From assembly GCF_026130045.1 (NCBI RefSeq), contig NZ_JAIBNX010000026.1, positions 13,896-58,029 on the forward strand: 44,134 bases of DNA, written 5' to 3'. Source of the stretch: Micromonospora sp. CPCC 205371. Lineage in GTDB: Bacteria > Actinomycetota > Actinomycetes > Mycobacteriales > Micromonosporaceae. The notes beneath the pieces are model-generated. The model was not told where the DNA came from. It ran no database searches and saw nothing but the letters and a program-made list of their open reading frames with translations. The position numbers were made by a program, and so were the translations under genes. Below are positions 23,590 through 31,668 of this stretch, one piece after another (position 1 is the stretch's first letter; each line of letters starts with the position of its first letter).

Positions 23590-24267
23590 ATGGCCTCTGT
23601 GGGAGGTTGGCTGGGAGTGGACGCCAGTACCGAGGAGTTGCGTGACGCGCACGACGTGCTTTCGGAGTGGTACGCCAAGAATCTGGTTGGGGTGCTGGAG
23701 AGCATGCCGGTCGAGCGGGCGATGCTCGACCTGTTCGCCGAGTTGACGCTGGCCGTGGGTGCGGACGTCGTGGACGTGGGCTGCGGCACTGGTCGGCTCC
23801 TTCCGTATCTCGCGTCCCGCGGTCTGTCGCCGCGTGGGGTGGATCTCTCGCCCGGGATGGTCGAGGTGGCGCGGCGGGAGCATCCGGGCTTCGCGTACGA
23901 GGTCGCGGACCTGCGCCAGTTGCCGTTCGGAGACGCGTCGCTGGCCGGGGTGGTGTGCTGGTTTTCGTTGATCTACCTCGCACCGGACGCCAGAGTGCGT
24001 GCCTTCGCCGAGCTTGGCCGAGTTGTTAAGCCGGGCGGATATCTGGTGACGGCCTTCAAACACGGCGACGGCACCCTGCGGCGAAACGGCCCCAGCACCG
24101 AGCTCGGTGTCGACTTCGATCGGTACTGGCTCTCGGCCCAAGAGATGCAAGACCGCTTCGCCGTCGCCGGGTTCGACCTGGTCTTTCAAGGCAGCACCCC
24201 ACCGGAGGAACCAGAGCCCTCATACGGATACATGCTCGTTCGCAAGACCGCCCTCGGCAACGCGTAG
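23590..24267 (+). CDS. Class I SAM-dependent methyltransferase
   Basis: 225 aa. Motif I VVDVGCGTGRLLPYL (about 60-74), PRGVDLSPGMVEVARRE as motif post-I, VADLRQLPFGDASLAGVVCWFSLIYL as motif II and LKPGG-like VVKPGGYLV as motif III. The fold is of the Methyltransf_11/25 type. The substrate is unknown. Its TAG stop is in the same frame as the truncated regulator that follows. Confidence 0.9.
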   Translation: MASVGGWLGVDASTEELRDAHDVLSEWYAKNLVGVLESMPVERAMLDLFAELTLAVGADVVDVGCGTGRLLPYLASRGLSPRGVDLSPGMVEVARREHPGFAYEVADLRQLPFGDASLAGVVCWFSLIYLAPDARVRAFAELGRVVKPGGYLVTAFKHGDGTLRRNGPSTELGVDFDRYWLSAQEMQDRFAVAGFDLVFQGSTPPEEPEPSYGYMLVRKTALGNA

Positions 24268-24309
24268 CTCGCACTTCTGCCGCAGATCATCTGGGAGCAT
24301 CGGTCGACG

Positions 24310-24723
24310 CGCCTCGCGCTGGTCCTCACCCAGGCGGGCCTGCAACGCATGACCGCCCGCCTACTGGCAGCGCTCCTGTTCACCGACGCGGACAGCCTGA
24401 CCGCCGCTGAGCTCGGCGACGCGCTCGGCGCGAGCGCCGGTTCGGTGTCGACCGGGATCCGGTCGCTCATCCACACTGGGCTGGTCGAACGCGTCCCGGC
24501 ACCGGGCAGCAGACGCGAACGTTTCCGGCTCCGAGACGATGCCTGGGCGGCGCTCTACGCCAGCCAGAACCGGGTCCTGCGAGAACTGCGCGAATCCGCC
24601 GAAGCGGGCATCGCCGAAGCCGCTCCCGACTCGCCGGCCAAACGACGCCTCGCCGACATGCGCGACTTCTACGCACACTTGCAAGCGGCCCTACCGGGAC
24701 TGCTGTCGCAGTGGAACCGGTGA
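24310..24723 (+). pseudogene. GbsR/MarR-type regulator lacking its N-terminus
   Basis: The recognisable sequence (LALVLTQAGLQRMTARLLAALLFTDADSLTAAELGDALGASAGSVSTGIRSL...VERVPAPGSRRERFRL...WAALYASQNRVL) is a GbsR-like MarR protein. The first ATG in frame is 24349, but homology extends about 13 codons further upstream, to 24310, with no start codon in front before the methyltransferase stop. A shortened 124-aa protein from ATG 24349 would keep the winged helix but lack the first helix of the dimer interface. It is therefore either a truncated gene or one with an unusual start. Confidence 0.55.
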
Positions 24724-24912
24724 TGCTCATCCTCGTCGCGGCTTGGTCTGCCAAAGCTCACCGCCGCTGCGCCGCCGGATCCGGTCGCCAGAGGCTCGCG
24801 TTACGTCATCGCTCCTCAGCCTCGTCGTCCGGTGGGACGGGGACGATCGCATCGCGGACGCGGCACTGCGTACGATCCACTCGAAGCGCGGGGCAGACCC
24901 GTCCTGAAATGC
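24724..24912. other. Non-coding, probably decayed DNA
   Basis: About 190 bases between the GbsR-like gene and the NarL remnant. No reading frame here resembles a known protein and no repeat is visible. It probably represents degraded coding sequence. Confidence 0.3.
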
Positions 24913-25420
24913 AGCCCCCAGACGCAGGTTCGACGCTGTCCGGGCGCCTTGCTCCTGCTGCGCGACGGCATCATGCGGCTGCTCACCGCCACCGGGCATA
25001 CCGTCGTGGCCGCCGTGGACAACGCGAGTGGTCTGATCGACGCCGTCGCTGCGCACGCCCCCGACTTATCCATTGTGGACGTGCGGCTGCCACCCGGCTT
25101 CCGCGACCGCGCTCGACGACTTCCTCGACGCGATCGACCGGGTCGCCACCGGCGGCACCGCTATGGACTCCGAGGTGATCGCGCAGTTGTTCACCCGCAA
25201 CAGCCGTAAGACCGGCATCGGCGCCCTTACCGCCCGTGAACGGGAAGTGCTCGGCCTCATGGCACAGGGCCTGTCCAACTCGGCGATCTGCGCCGCTCTG
25301 ACACTCGCGCCGGTCTCCGTGGAAAAGCACATCACGAACATCTTCGCCAGGCTCCAGCTACCGCCCGACGACGACGCCCACCGGCGCGTCCGCGCCGTGC
25401 TCGCCTACCTCAACCAGTGA
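24913..25420 (+). pseudogene. NarL/LuxR-type response regulator with internal deletion and frameshift
   Basis: The first frame reads LLLRDGIMRLLTATGHTVVAAVDNASGLIDAVAAHAPDLSIVDVRLPPGFRD, a receiver domain up to the phospho-acceptor Asp and the following loop. At about 25115 it jumps to another frame with ALDDFLDAIDRVATGGTAMDSEVIAQL and the LuxR helix-turn-helix LTAREREVLGLMAQGLSNSAICAALTLAPVSVEKHITNIFARLQLPPDDDAHRRV. About 45 residues of the receiver between the two are lost. The first eight or so residues are also altered. A separate start giving only the DNA-binding part (from about 25073) is possible. Confidence 0.65.
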
Positions 25421-25429
25421 CGACGCGTT

Positions 25430-25459
25430 CGGGTCCCAACCCGTTTGGGCTGGGACCCG
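25430..25459 (+). terminator. Intrinsic terminator after NarL remnant
   Basis: CGGGTCCCA (25430-25438) pairs perfectly with TGGGACCCG (25451-25459); an inner CCC/GGG pair extends the stem to a GTTT loop. It lies 10 bases after the stop codon of the regulator remnant and also faces the small gene that ends at 25500 on the minus strand. Confidence 0.7.
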
Positions 25460-25499
25460 TGGATTCGCGACGTCGTTGTGGACTGTGCTGTCCGGGTCG

Positions 25500-25799
25500 T
25501 CACCTGCCTTTCTCGTGTGGTTGGGCCGTTCCGTGTGTACGCGGAGGGGAACGTTGCCGGACCTGTCGGTCGCGGGATGTGGTCGGCCGGCCTGGCCGGA
25601 GCGGACCGGCAGCCCTCGGGAGGGAGCGGTTTGGTGGCGGACGGTCCGCGGGTTCGGGGAGGGCGTGCGGTGCGGGTGGCGGCGGTGTCCACGACGCCTC
25701 GATCAGCTCGGCGAACTCGGCGTCAACGAGTTCCTGGTCTTCGTACAGCAGGTCCAGGAACGCGTCGTGCAGCGCCCGGTTGGTTGTCGTCGTGGACAT
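25500..25799 (-). CDS. Small protein, acidic helical N-terminus and disordered tail
   Basis: 99 aa from ATG 25799 with GAGG 8 bases upstream. Residues 8-40 (ALHDAFLDLLYEDQELVDAEFAELIEASW) form an acidic amphipathic helix; the remainder is Pro/Arg-rich and probably disordered. I recall similar small proteins in Micromonosporaceae but no assigned function. It lies downstream of hsp20 on the same strand (64-base gap). Confidence 0.6.
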   Translation of the reverse strand: MSTTTTNRALHDAFLDLLYEDQELVDAEFAELIEASWTPPPPAPHALPEPADRPPPNRSLPRAAGPLRPGRPTTSRDRQVRQRSPPRTHGTAQPHEKGR

Positions 25800-25863
25800 C
25801 ACTGCCACCTCGCAGCCTTGGTGGGCTGGGTGAGCGAACCGCTCGTCCCGGCCCGGTGGATCA

Positions 25864-26304
25864 TCAGGCGTTGATGGCCTTGCGGCCTGTGGCGCCGGTG
25901 ACGGCGACCTTGCGTGGCTTGGCCTCTTCAACGATCGGCGTACGGACCAGCAGCACGCCGTTGTCGTAGCTGGCCTCGATGCGCTCGCTGTCGATGGCCT
26001 CGCTGAGCAACAGCTGCCGGGAAAAGACGCCCAGCGGACGCTCGGATGCGTGCAGCCGCGCATCCTCGCCGAGGTTGAGTGGGCGTCGTTCGGCTCGGAC
26101 GGTCAGCACGTTGCGCTCGACGTTGATCTCGATGGCGTCGGGATCGACGCCGGGCAGGTCGAAGGCGACCAGGAACTCGCCGGCGGTGCGGTATGTGTCG
26201 ATCGGCATCGATGCGGGCCGCGACCAGGTGCCGGGCGCGTCGACGCCGGCGAGGTGCTGCGTGAGCCGGTCCAGCGCGTGGAACGGGTCCGTGCGCATCA
26301 ACAT
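25864..26304 (-). CDS. Hsp20/alpha-crystallin small heat-shock protein
   Basis: 146 aa from ATG 26304 with GGGAGG well placed upstream. The alpha-crystallin domain runs from about residue 35 to 130: PIDTYRTAGEFLVAFDLPGVDPDAIEINVERNVLTVRAER, then HASERPLGVFSRQLLLSEAIDSERIEASYDNGVLLVRTPI, with the conserved A/G-x-L motif as GVL. It is an ATP-independent holdase. It is divergent from a putative HSP18-type regulator, with operator-like repeats between the genes. Confidence 0.93.
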   Translation of the reverse strand: MLMRTDPFHALDRLTQHLAGVDAPGTWSRPASMPIDTYRTAGEFLVAFDLPGVDPDAIEINVERNVLTVRAERRPLNLGEDARLHASERPLGVFSRQLLLSEAIDSERIEASYDNGVLLVRTPIVEEAKPRKVAVTGATGRKAINA

Positions 26305-26377
26305 AGGAATCTCCACCTCCCACGTGACAAATGGACGGTGTCAATGCGCTACCTATGGTTCTACCATGTCACCAGAA

Positions 26378-26410
26378 CGATGACAAGACCAATGTCATCG
26401 GAACGATGAC
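26378..26410. promoter_or_regulatory. Dyad plus extra half-site between hsp20 and its regulator
   Basis: CGATGACA (26378-26385) and TGTCATCG (26393-26400) are perfect arms with a 7-base spacer, and CGATGAC recurs at 26404-26410, overlapping the start of the next gene. A weaker TGTCA lies at 26367. It does not look like the classical HspR HAIR element or CIRCE, so it may be the target of the adjacent regulator. Confidence 0.5.
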
Positions 26411-26969
26411 CGATGGAGGTATGGTGACCGCGTCGACTGGCGACCCTGTCCTGCAAGCCCTGGCGTCACTGCGCGAGCTGAGGGTGTTGCTCGACGAGTG
26501 GGAGCCGCAGCTGATTGGCATGGCCCGTGCGGCCGGCATCAGCTGGGCCGAACTCGCGCCGGCCCTGGGCGTGGCGAGCCGGCAAGCGGCCGAGCGCCGG
26601 TACCTGCGCCTGCATCGCACCGGCGCAGAGGCCGCCGGCACCACCCAGGACCAGCGGGTGCGGGCGGTGCGCGACCGCCGCGCCGGCGACCGGGCGGTCA
26701 CCGCCTGGGCCCGTGCGCACAGCGCCGACCTACGCAGGCTCGCCGTTCAGGTCAGCACGCTCACCGACCTCGACCCGGCGGCCCAGCCCAGCCTCGACCG
26801 GCTGCACGACGCGCTCGGCACCGACGATCCCGCCGCGCTCATTCCACTGCTTGCCGCCACCCACGAGCACCTGCCCGAAGCGCACGAGGGCCTCGCCGAC
26901 CGCGTCGCGGGGGTTACGCACGACACCGACCAAGCCCGGCAGGACGGCGAGCAGGACCGCCGGCGCTAG
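26406..26969 (+). CDS. HSP18-type transcriptional regulator
   Basis: 187 aa (ATG 26406; alternatives ATG 26421 and GTG 26424, near the GGAGGT at 26414). It contains a helix-turn-helix (LIGMARAAGISWAELAPALGVASRQAAERRYLRL) followed by a helical region (RAVRDRRAGDRAVTAWARAHSADLRRLAVQV). This architecture and position correspond to regulators annotated in Micromonosporaceae next to hsp18/hsp20. Control of hsp20 is inferred from divergence and the shared dyad. Confidence 0.75.
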   Translation: MTDGGMVTASTGDPVLQALASLRELRVLLDEWEPQLIGMARAAGISWAELAPALGVASRQAAERRYLRLHRTGAEAAGTTQDQRVRAVRDRRAGDRAVTAWARAHSADLRRLAVQVSTLTDLDPAAQPSLDRLHDALGTDDPAALIPLLAATHEHLPEAHEGLADRVAGVTHDTDQARQDGEQDRRR

Positions 26970-26983
26970 CCGCCAGGCAGCGG

Positions 26984-27754
26984 CTACTTGCGTTTTGCGA
27001 AGTCCTCGTACTGCTTGACGACCTCGTCGGTGGGTCCGTCGGCCCGGATCACGCCCGACTCGAGCCAGATCGACCGCTCGCAGGTGTCGATGATCGAGGC
27101 CATCGTGTGGCTGACCAGGAAGACCGTGCCGGCGTCGGCGCGTAGATCGCGCACGCGCGCTTCGCTGCGCCTGCGGAACTGGGCGTCGCCGGTGGCGAGT
27201 GCCTCGTCGATGAGCAGCACGTCATGCCGCTTCGCCGCGGCGATGGAGAACCGCAGCCGGGCAGCCATGCCGGACGAGTACGTGCGCATCGGCAGCGAGC
27301 TGAAGTCCCCCCGGTCGTTGATGCCGGAGAACTCGATGATCTTCGGCATCTCCTCGCGTACCTGGGCCTTGCTCATGCCCATCGCCAGGCAGCCGAGCTC
27401 CACGTTGCGCTCGCCGGACAGGTCGTTCATCAGCGCGGCGTTCACGCCGAGCAGCGACGGCTGTCCCATCGCGTAGAGGGCGCCGCGGTCGACCGGCAAC
27501 AGCCCGGCGACCGCCCGCAACAGTGTCGACTTGCCGGAGCCGTTGGTGCCGATGAGCCCGATCGCCTCGCCCCGGTACGCCGTGAAGCTCACGCCCTTGA
27601 TCGCGTGTACCTCGCGGATCGTCGGCGGGCGGGTGCGGGTGATCAGGCGCCGCAGGCCCGCCACGGCTGATCCGGTGCCCGGGGTGCCGGCGCCGTGCAC
27701 CCGATAGACCACGTGGACGTTGTCCGCGACGATCGTCGGAATCCGTTCAGCCAC
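26984..27754 (-). CDS. Polysaccharide/teichoic-acid export ABC ATPase (TagH/Wzt-like)
   Basis: 256 aa. Walker A GTNGSGKST, Q-loop, signature YSSGMAARL and Walker B VLLIDEALATGD are typical of the polysaccharide-exporter group (DEALATGDAQF). The N-terminus NVHVVYRV and the REVHAIKGVSFTAYRGEAIGLIG region also fit. It lacks the long C-terminal carbohydrate-binding domain of some Wzt proteins. It overlaps the permease by 8 bases. Confidence 0.92.
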   Translation of the reverse strand: MAERIPTIVADNVHVVYRVHGAGTPGTGSAVAGLRRLITRTRPPTIREVHAIKGVSFTAYRGEAIGLIGTNGSGKSTLLRAVAGLLPVDRGALYAMGQPSLLGVNAALMNDLSGERNVELGCLAMGMSKAQVREEMPKIIEFSGINDRGDFSSLPMRTYSSGMAARLRFSIAAAKRHDVLLIDEALATGDAQFRRRSEARVRDLRADAGTVFLVSHTMASIIDTCERSIWLESGVIRADGPTDEVVKQYEDFAKRK

Positions 27755-28643
27755 GGCCGTACTCCTGTTCGCCCAGCCAGAAATACACGAACCCGCCGAT
27801 GCCGGCGATGAGTGCCCAACCGACGGCCAGTGCCCACAGCACCGGCTGTGACGAGGCCAGCGGCGCTCCTTCGAGCAGGGCGTGCCGCATCAGCTCGATG
27901 TAGACCAGCAGGGGGTTGGACTCCAGCACCCGGGCGGCCCACACCGGGAGGTGACGCTCGAAGAGGGTGACGCTGTAGAGCACGCCGGAGGCGTACATCC
28001 AGGTGCGCATGATGAACGGGATGAGCTGCTTCAGGTCGGCCAGCTTCGCGCCCAGCCGCGCCACGATCATGGCGACGCCGGCGTTGAACACCGACTGCAG
28101 CAACAGCGCCGGCACGACCACCAGCCACTCGATGGTGATCGGCTCACCGGTGACCAGGACGATCCCGATGAGGACGACGATCGAGGCCACCATGTTGCTG
28201 AACTGGGTGAGCGTCACCGCGATGGGCAGGCAGGCCCGGGGAAACTGAAGTGCCCGGATCAGGCCCAAGTTGCCCGAGATGGCCTGCACGCCGCCGTGGA
28301 TGGCGGTCTGGCTGAAGACGAAGACGAACAGCCCGGTGCACAGGTAGGCGATGAAGTTGGGGACATCCGCCTTGGTGTTGAGCACGACGCCGAAGATGAG
28401 GTAGTAGACGGCGGCGTTGGTCAGCGGTGTGAGCACCTGCCACAGTCGCCCGAGCCGCGTCGTGCTGAACGAGGAGACGATCCGCGCGTTGGCGTATGCG
28501 GATATGAAGTGCCGGTAAGACCAGAGCCGCCTCGTGTACGCGGCGAGGCCGGGCCGCGCGCCAGCGACGGTGAGGCCGTGCTTGGCGGCCAGCTCCGCCA
28601 GGGACAGGTGCGAGTCGGGATCGACTACCGCCGTATCGGTCAT
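27747..28643 (-). CDS. Polysaccharide/teichoic-acid export ABC permease (TagG/Wzm-like)
   Basis: 298 aa, six TM helices, ABC-2 type. YANARIVSSFSTTRLGRLWQVLTPL and the NAAVYYLIFGVVL helix match TagG/Wzm; FPRACLPIAVTLTQF is the typical loop after TM3. Together with the overlapping ATPase it forms an exporter of lipid-linked glycan or teichoic acid. No glycosyltransferases lie nearby, so the substrate genes are elsewhere. Its start faces the divergent tetR, with nested dyads between. Confidence 0.92.
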   Translation of the reverse strand: MTDTAVVDPDSHLSLAELAAKHGLTVAGARPGLAAYTRRLWSYRHFISAYANARIVSSFSTTRLGRLWQVLTPLTNAAVYYLIFGVVLNTKADVPNFIAYLCTGLFVFVFSQTAIHGGVQAISGNLGLIRALQFPRACLPIAVTLTQFSNMVASIVVLIGIVLVTGEPITIEWLVVVPALLLQSVFNAGVAMIVARLGAKLADLKQLIPFIMRTWMYASGVLYSVTLFERHLPVWAARVLESNPLLVYIELMRHALLEGAPLASSQPVLWALAVGWALIAGIGGFVYFWLGEQEYGRG

Positions 28644-28664
28644 TTCCGATCCTTGTCATCAGCG

Positions 28665-28755
28665 CATCGCTCGACCCGTGTCTGGCGAGCGATGGAACGC
28701 TACCGTATCGACGCCGCCTCAGGATAGTCAGTGCCCACGTCGATACGCAAGCGTA
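28665..28755. promoter_or_regulatory. Nested dyads between TagG-like and tetR genes
   Basis: Three inverted repeats: CATCGCTCG/CGAGCGATG (28665-28673 and 28686-28694), GTATCGACG/CGTCGATAC (28705-28713 and 28738-28746), and TACGC-AA-GCGTA (28744-28755). The last covers the likely -35 of the tetR promoter, whose -10 is TATATT at 28767-28772. Confidence 0.5.
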
Positions 28756-28778
28756 GCGTCGTGGGCTATATTGCCCTG

Positions 28779-29393
28779 GTGGCGGCCGTGAGCAAGAGAC
28801 CTGCAGCCGGCGCCGCCGTGCTCCGGGAAGACGTCACGACCGCCATCCGCCAGGCCGTCATGCAGGAGCTCGCCGCGGTCGGCTATGGCCGTCTCTCGAT
28901 CGAGGGGGTCGCGCGCCGGGCGGGGGTCGGCAAGACCGCCGTCTATCGCCGCTGGAGTTCGAAGCTGGAGATGGTGCTGGAGATCGTCACAGAGGTCGCC
29001 AGCCGGAGTCTGCCGCTACTCGACACGGGCAGCCTGCGCGGCGACATCGAGATGGTGCTGCACGTCGTGTCCCGCGCTCTCCGGCACCGGCTGGCCTCGC
29101 AGATCATCCCCGACCTGCTCGCCGAGGCGGCCCGCAACCCGAAGATCGGGCAGACCCTCCAGGAGGCGCTCCGCGCCAACCAGCGCCAGGCGTCGGAGCT
29201 CCTCATCGGACGAGCCGTCGCCCGCGGCGAACTGCCCGCCGGCACCGACCCAGACACGGCAGTCGATCTGATCATCGGCCCGATCTACTGGCGGCTCGCC
29301 GTCGCCCGCACGCCGTTGCCGGCGGGGTACGTGACGGCGCTCGCTGCCTCGGTCGCGGCGGCTCTCGGCGCCCCCGCGTCCACGCCGGTCTGA
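28779..29393 (+). CDS. TetR-family regulator
   Basis: About 204 aa. The helix-turn-helix is GYGRLSIEGVARRAGVGKTAVYRRWSSKLEMVLEIV (TAVYRRW is typical), with a TetR_C_11-like ligand domain. A -10 TATATT ends 7 bases before GTG 28779, so transcription and translation probably start at that codon (leaderless). GTG 28788 is a second option. Probably regulates itself and the divergent exporter. Confidence 0.9.
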   Translation: MAAVSKRPAAGAAVLREDVTTAIRQAVMQELAAVGYGRLSIEGVARRAGVGKTAVYRRWSSKLEMVLEIVTEVASRSLPLLDTGSLRGDIEMVLHVVSRALRHRLASQIIPDLLAEAARNPKIGQTLQEALRANQRQASELLIGRAVARGELPAGTDPDTAVDLIIGPIYWRLAVARTPLPAGYVTALAASVAAALGAPASTPV

Positions 29394-29406
29394 CCCGCGA
29401 TCCGGA

Positions 29407-29877
29407 TCAGAGGTCCTTCCCGAACGAGTGGACGTCCGGCTCGTCGCGGTAGAAGCCGAAGTCGGGGATTCGCTGGTAGCCCGCCGACAGGTACAGGTTG
29501 ATCGCCTCAGGCTGGCGTCCGCCGGTCTCCAGCACGATCCGGCGGCGGCCGTGCTCGCGGGCGGATTGCTCGACCGCGGCCAGCATCGCCCGCGCCAGGC
29601 CGCGCCCGCGGGCGGCCGGCAGGGTGTACATCCGCTTGATCTCCGCGACCGTGCCGTCCCCGCCGTGGCTGCGCCACGCCCCGGACGACACCGGCTGATG
29701 GTCCAGGTACGTCACGAGGAAGGCGCCGTGCGGCGGTTCGAAATCGGCCGCGTCGACCGGGGTGGCGTCGCCCTCGTCATCCTCGTACCGCTCGCGCAGG
29801 TCGGCCAGCGCCGCCTTGATCAGCACTTGCGCGTCCGGATCGAGGTAGCCGACCCGCCTGATTTCGATCTTCTCCAC
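29407..29877 (-). CDS. GNAT-family N-acetyltransferase
   Basis: 156 aa from GTG 29877. The acetyl-CoA site is MYTLPAARGRGLARAMLAAVEQSAREHGRRRIVLETG (R/QxxGxG as ARGRGLA), followed by EAINLYLSAGYQRIPDFG. Small-molecule or protein acetyltransferase; the substrate is unknown. It is divergent from the Gfo/Idh gene (47 bases between). Confidence 0.92.
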   Translation of the reverse strand: MEKIEIRRVGYLDPDAQVLIKAALADLRERYEDDEGDATPVDAADFEPPHGAFLVTYLDHQPVSSGAWRSHGGDGTVAEIKRMYTLPAARGRGLARAMLAAVEQSAREHGRRRIVLETGGRQPEAINLYLSAGYQRIPDFGFYRDEPDVHSFGKDL

Positions 29878-29924
29878 CGGACCATCTTGCCTTGGGTGCG
29901 CATATTTACCGATAAACTCGCGGG

Positions 29925-30947
29925 ATGGTGAGATTCGGGCTGGTCGGGTACGGGTTCGGCGGTCGTTACTTCCACGCTCCGCTGCTCGCGACGGCGCCCG
30001 GCATCGAGTTCGCCGGAGTGGTGACCCGCTCCCCGCAGCGCCGCGCCGAGCTGGCCGGCGACCGGCCCGGGGTGCCGGCGTTCGACTCCCTCGCCGCACT
30101 GGCGGCGGCGGGAGCGGAGGCGGTGGCCATCTCCACCCCGGCGGACACCCGAGTCGCCCTGGTCCACGAGGCCATCACCCTGGGCCTGGCGGTGGTGGTC
30201 GACAAGCCCTTCGCCCTCGACGCGGCGGCGGCCCGCGGCTTCGTCGAGGCCGCCGAGGAGGCCGGGGTACCCCTCAGCGTCTACCAGAATCGTTGCTGGG
30301 GCTCCGGCCTGCTCCCCCTCCGGCGGCTCATCGACGCCGGTGAGCTCGGCGCGGTGACCCGCTTCGAGTCGCGGTTCGAGCGGTTCTCCCCGGAGCCGGG
30401 CCCGCCGGCAGCCGGAGGCGGCACGCTGCGCGACTTCGGCGCCCACCTGGTCGACCAGGCGCTGCTGCTGTTCGGTTCGGCGACCCGGGTGTACGCGGAG
30501 ATGCGCGGCCGGCACGACCTCGACGACGACGTCTTCGTGGCGCTGCACCACGCCAGCGGCGTCGAGTCACACCTGTGGGGCAGCTGGGTGCAGGCGGCGC
30601 CCGGCCCGCGTTTCCGGGTCACGGGCACGACCGGCACGTACATCGTGAACGGTATGTACGGGATGGACGGTCAGGAGGCCGCACTGGTCGCCGGCCGCAC
30701 GCCGGCCACCGAAGGCGACAACTGGGGCGTCGAACCGGAAGCGTTTTGGGGAGTGCTCCACCGGGCCGGCGGTGAAGAGCCGGTGCCGACCGAGCGCGGC
30801 CGCTGGGACACCTACTACCCGGCGTTCGCCGCGGCCGTTCGCGGTGAAGGGCCGATGCCGGTCGACCCGCGAGACGTCGTGCGCAACGTCGAGGTGCTCG
30901 ACGCTGCCCGGGAAAGCGCCGCGACCGGCCGCGCTGTCCTCATCTGA
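29925..30947 (+). CDS. Gfo/Idh/MocA-family oxidoreductase
   Basis: 340 aa. N-terminal Rossmann motif GLVGYGFGGRYFHAPLL (GxGxxG), AVAISTPADTRVALVHEAITLGLAVVVDKPFAL with the conserved EKP-type motif as DKP, then the C-terminal beta-sheet domain with GGTLRDFGAHLVDQALLLFG containing the catalytic-type D and H. NAD(P)-dependent oxidation or reduction of a sugar or inositol-like substrate is expected. Confidence 0.93.
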   Translation: MVRFGLVGYGFGGRYFHAPLLATAPGIEFAGVVTRSPQRRAELAGDRPGVPAFDSLAALAAAGAEAVAISTPADTRVALVHEAITLGLAVVVDKPFALDAAAARGFVEAAEEAGVPLSVYQNRCWGSGLLPLRRLIDAGELGAVTRFESRFERFSPEPGPPAAGGGTLRDFGAHLVDQALLLFGSATRVYAEMRGRHDLDDDVFVALHHASGVESHLWGSWVQAAPGPRFRVTGTTGTYIVNGMYGMDGQEAALVAGRTPATEGDNWGVEPEAFWGVLHRAGGEEPVPTERGRWDTYYPAFAAAVRGEGPMPVDPRDVVRNVEVLDAARESAATGRAVLI

Positions 30948-31002
30948 ACCGAGTCTGTGACAGTATCTTCCGCGGCGCGTTCTCCCAACGAAGGGAACAC
31001 TC

Positions 31003-31668
31003 GTGAGTGGACCGTGGACTCGGTTCGGCGTCCGGGCCTTGGCTCTCGCGTTGCTCCTGGTGGGGGTGGGTGGCGGCTACTACCTGAGCCAGATGCGGGA
31101 AGACCGGCGGCAGGGGATCAGCGCCCAGTTGGCCGCCGAGGCCGCGCAAGAGGAGATCGGTTACCTCAAGGAGCGGCAGCGGGAGTACACGATGGCGACA
31201 GCGCAGCAGCGCGAGGCCCAGCGGCTCGCCGCCGAGAAGGCCGCGGCCGCGGCGGAGGCCGGAGCCGGGCGGCTCAGCAAGGCCGAGGAGGAGGCGAGCC
31301 GCAAGAAGCGCGAGAAGGCGGAGACCAAGCCGTACGCCGGCCCGATCCCCGCCTCCTGCAACGTGTACAGCGGCAACCGCAAGATCGGCTGCGCGATGAT
31401 GATCGATGCGGGATTTCCCATCTCCGAGTTCCCGTGCCTAGAGAAGCTGTGGACGAAGGAAAGCGGCTGGAACCACAAGGCGCGCAACTCCTCGTCCGGT
31501 GCCTACGGCATCGCGCAGGCGTACCCGGGCAGCAAGATGGCCTCGGCCGGCAGCGACTGGGAGACCAACCCCGCCACGCAGATCAAGTGGGGTCTCGGAT
31601 ACGTCAAGGGCCGGTACAAGACGCCCTGCGGCGCGTGGACCTACTTCCAGAACAACGGTTCCTACTGA
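31003..31668 (+). CDS. Membrane-anchored lytic transglycosylase (SLT-like) protein
   Basis: 221 aa from GTG 31003 with GAAGGGA upstream. A single TM or uncleaved signal (11-29) precedes a charged coiled coil (about 35-108, rich in A/E/R/K) and a C-terminal SLT domain: EKLWTKESGWNHKARNSSSGAYGIAQAYPGSKM with catalytic Glu153, ending WGLGYVKGRYKTPCGAWTYFQ. It probably cleaves peptidoglycan at the cell surface, with the coiled coil as a spacer. Confidence 0.9.
   Translation: MSGPWTRFGVRALALALLLVGVGGGYYLSQMREDRRQGISAQLAAEAAQEEIGYLKERQREYTMATAQQREAQRLAAEKAAAAAEAGAGRLSKAEEEASRKKREKAETKPYAGPIPASCNVYSGNRKIGCAMMIDAGFPISEFPCLEKLWTKESGWNHKARNSSSGAYGIAQAYPGSKMASAGSDWETNPATQIKWGLGYVKGRYKTPCGAWTYFQNNGSY

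Noticed and set aside
23361-23789. A 142-codon minus-strand frame as a gene
   Set aside because: It overlaps hrpB and the methyltransferase; only the short ECF sigma-like stretch is meaningful, and it is a relic.
13891-25459. An integrated mobile element at the tRNA-Val 3' end
   Set aside because: No integrase, no excisionase and no second copy of the tRNA 3' end could be seen downstream. The region is decayed but its origin by integration is unsupported.
26984-28643. A full teichoic-acid or O-antigen biosynthesis cluster
   Set aside because: Only the two exporter genes are present; no glycosyltransferase or polymerase lies on either side.
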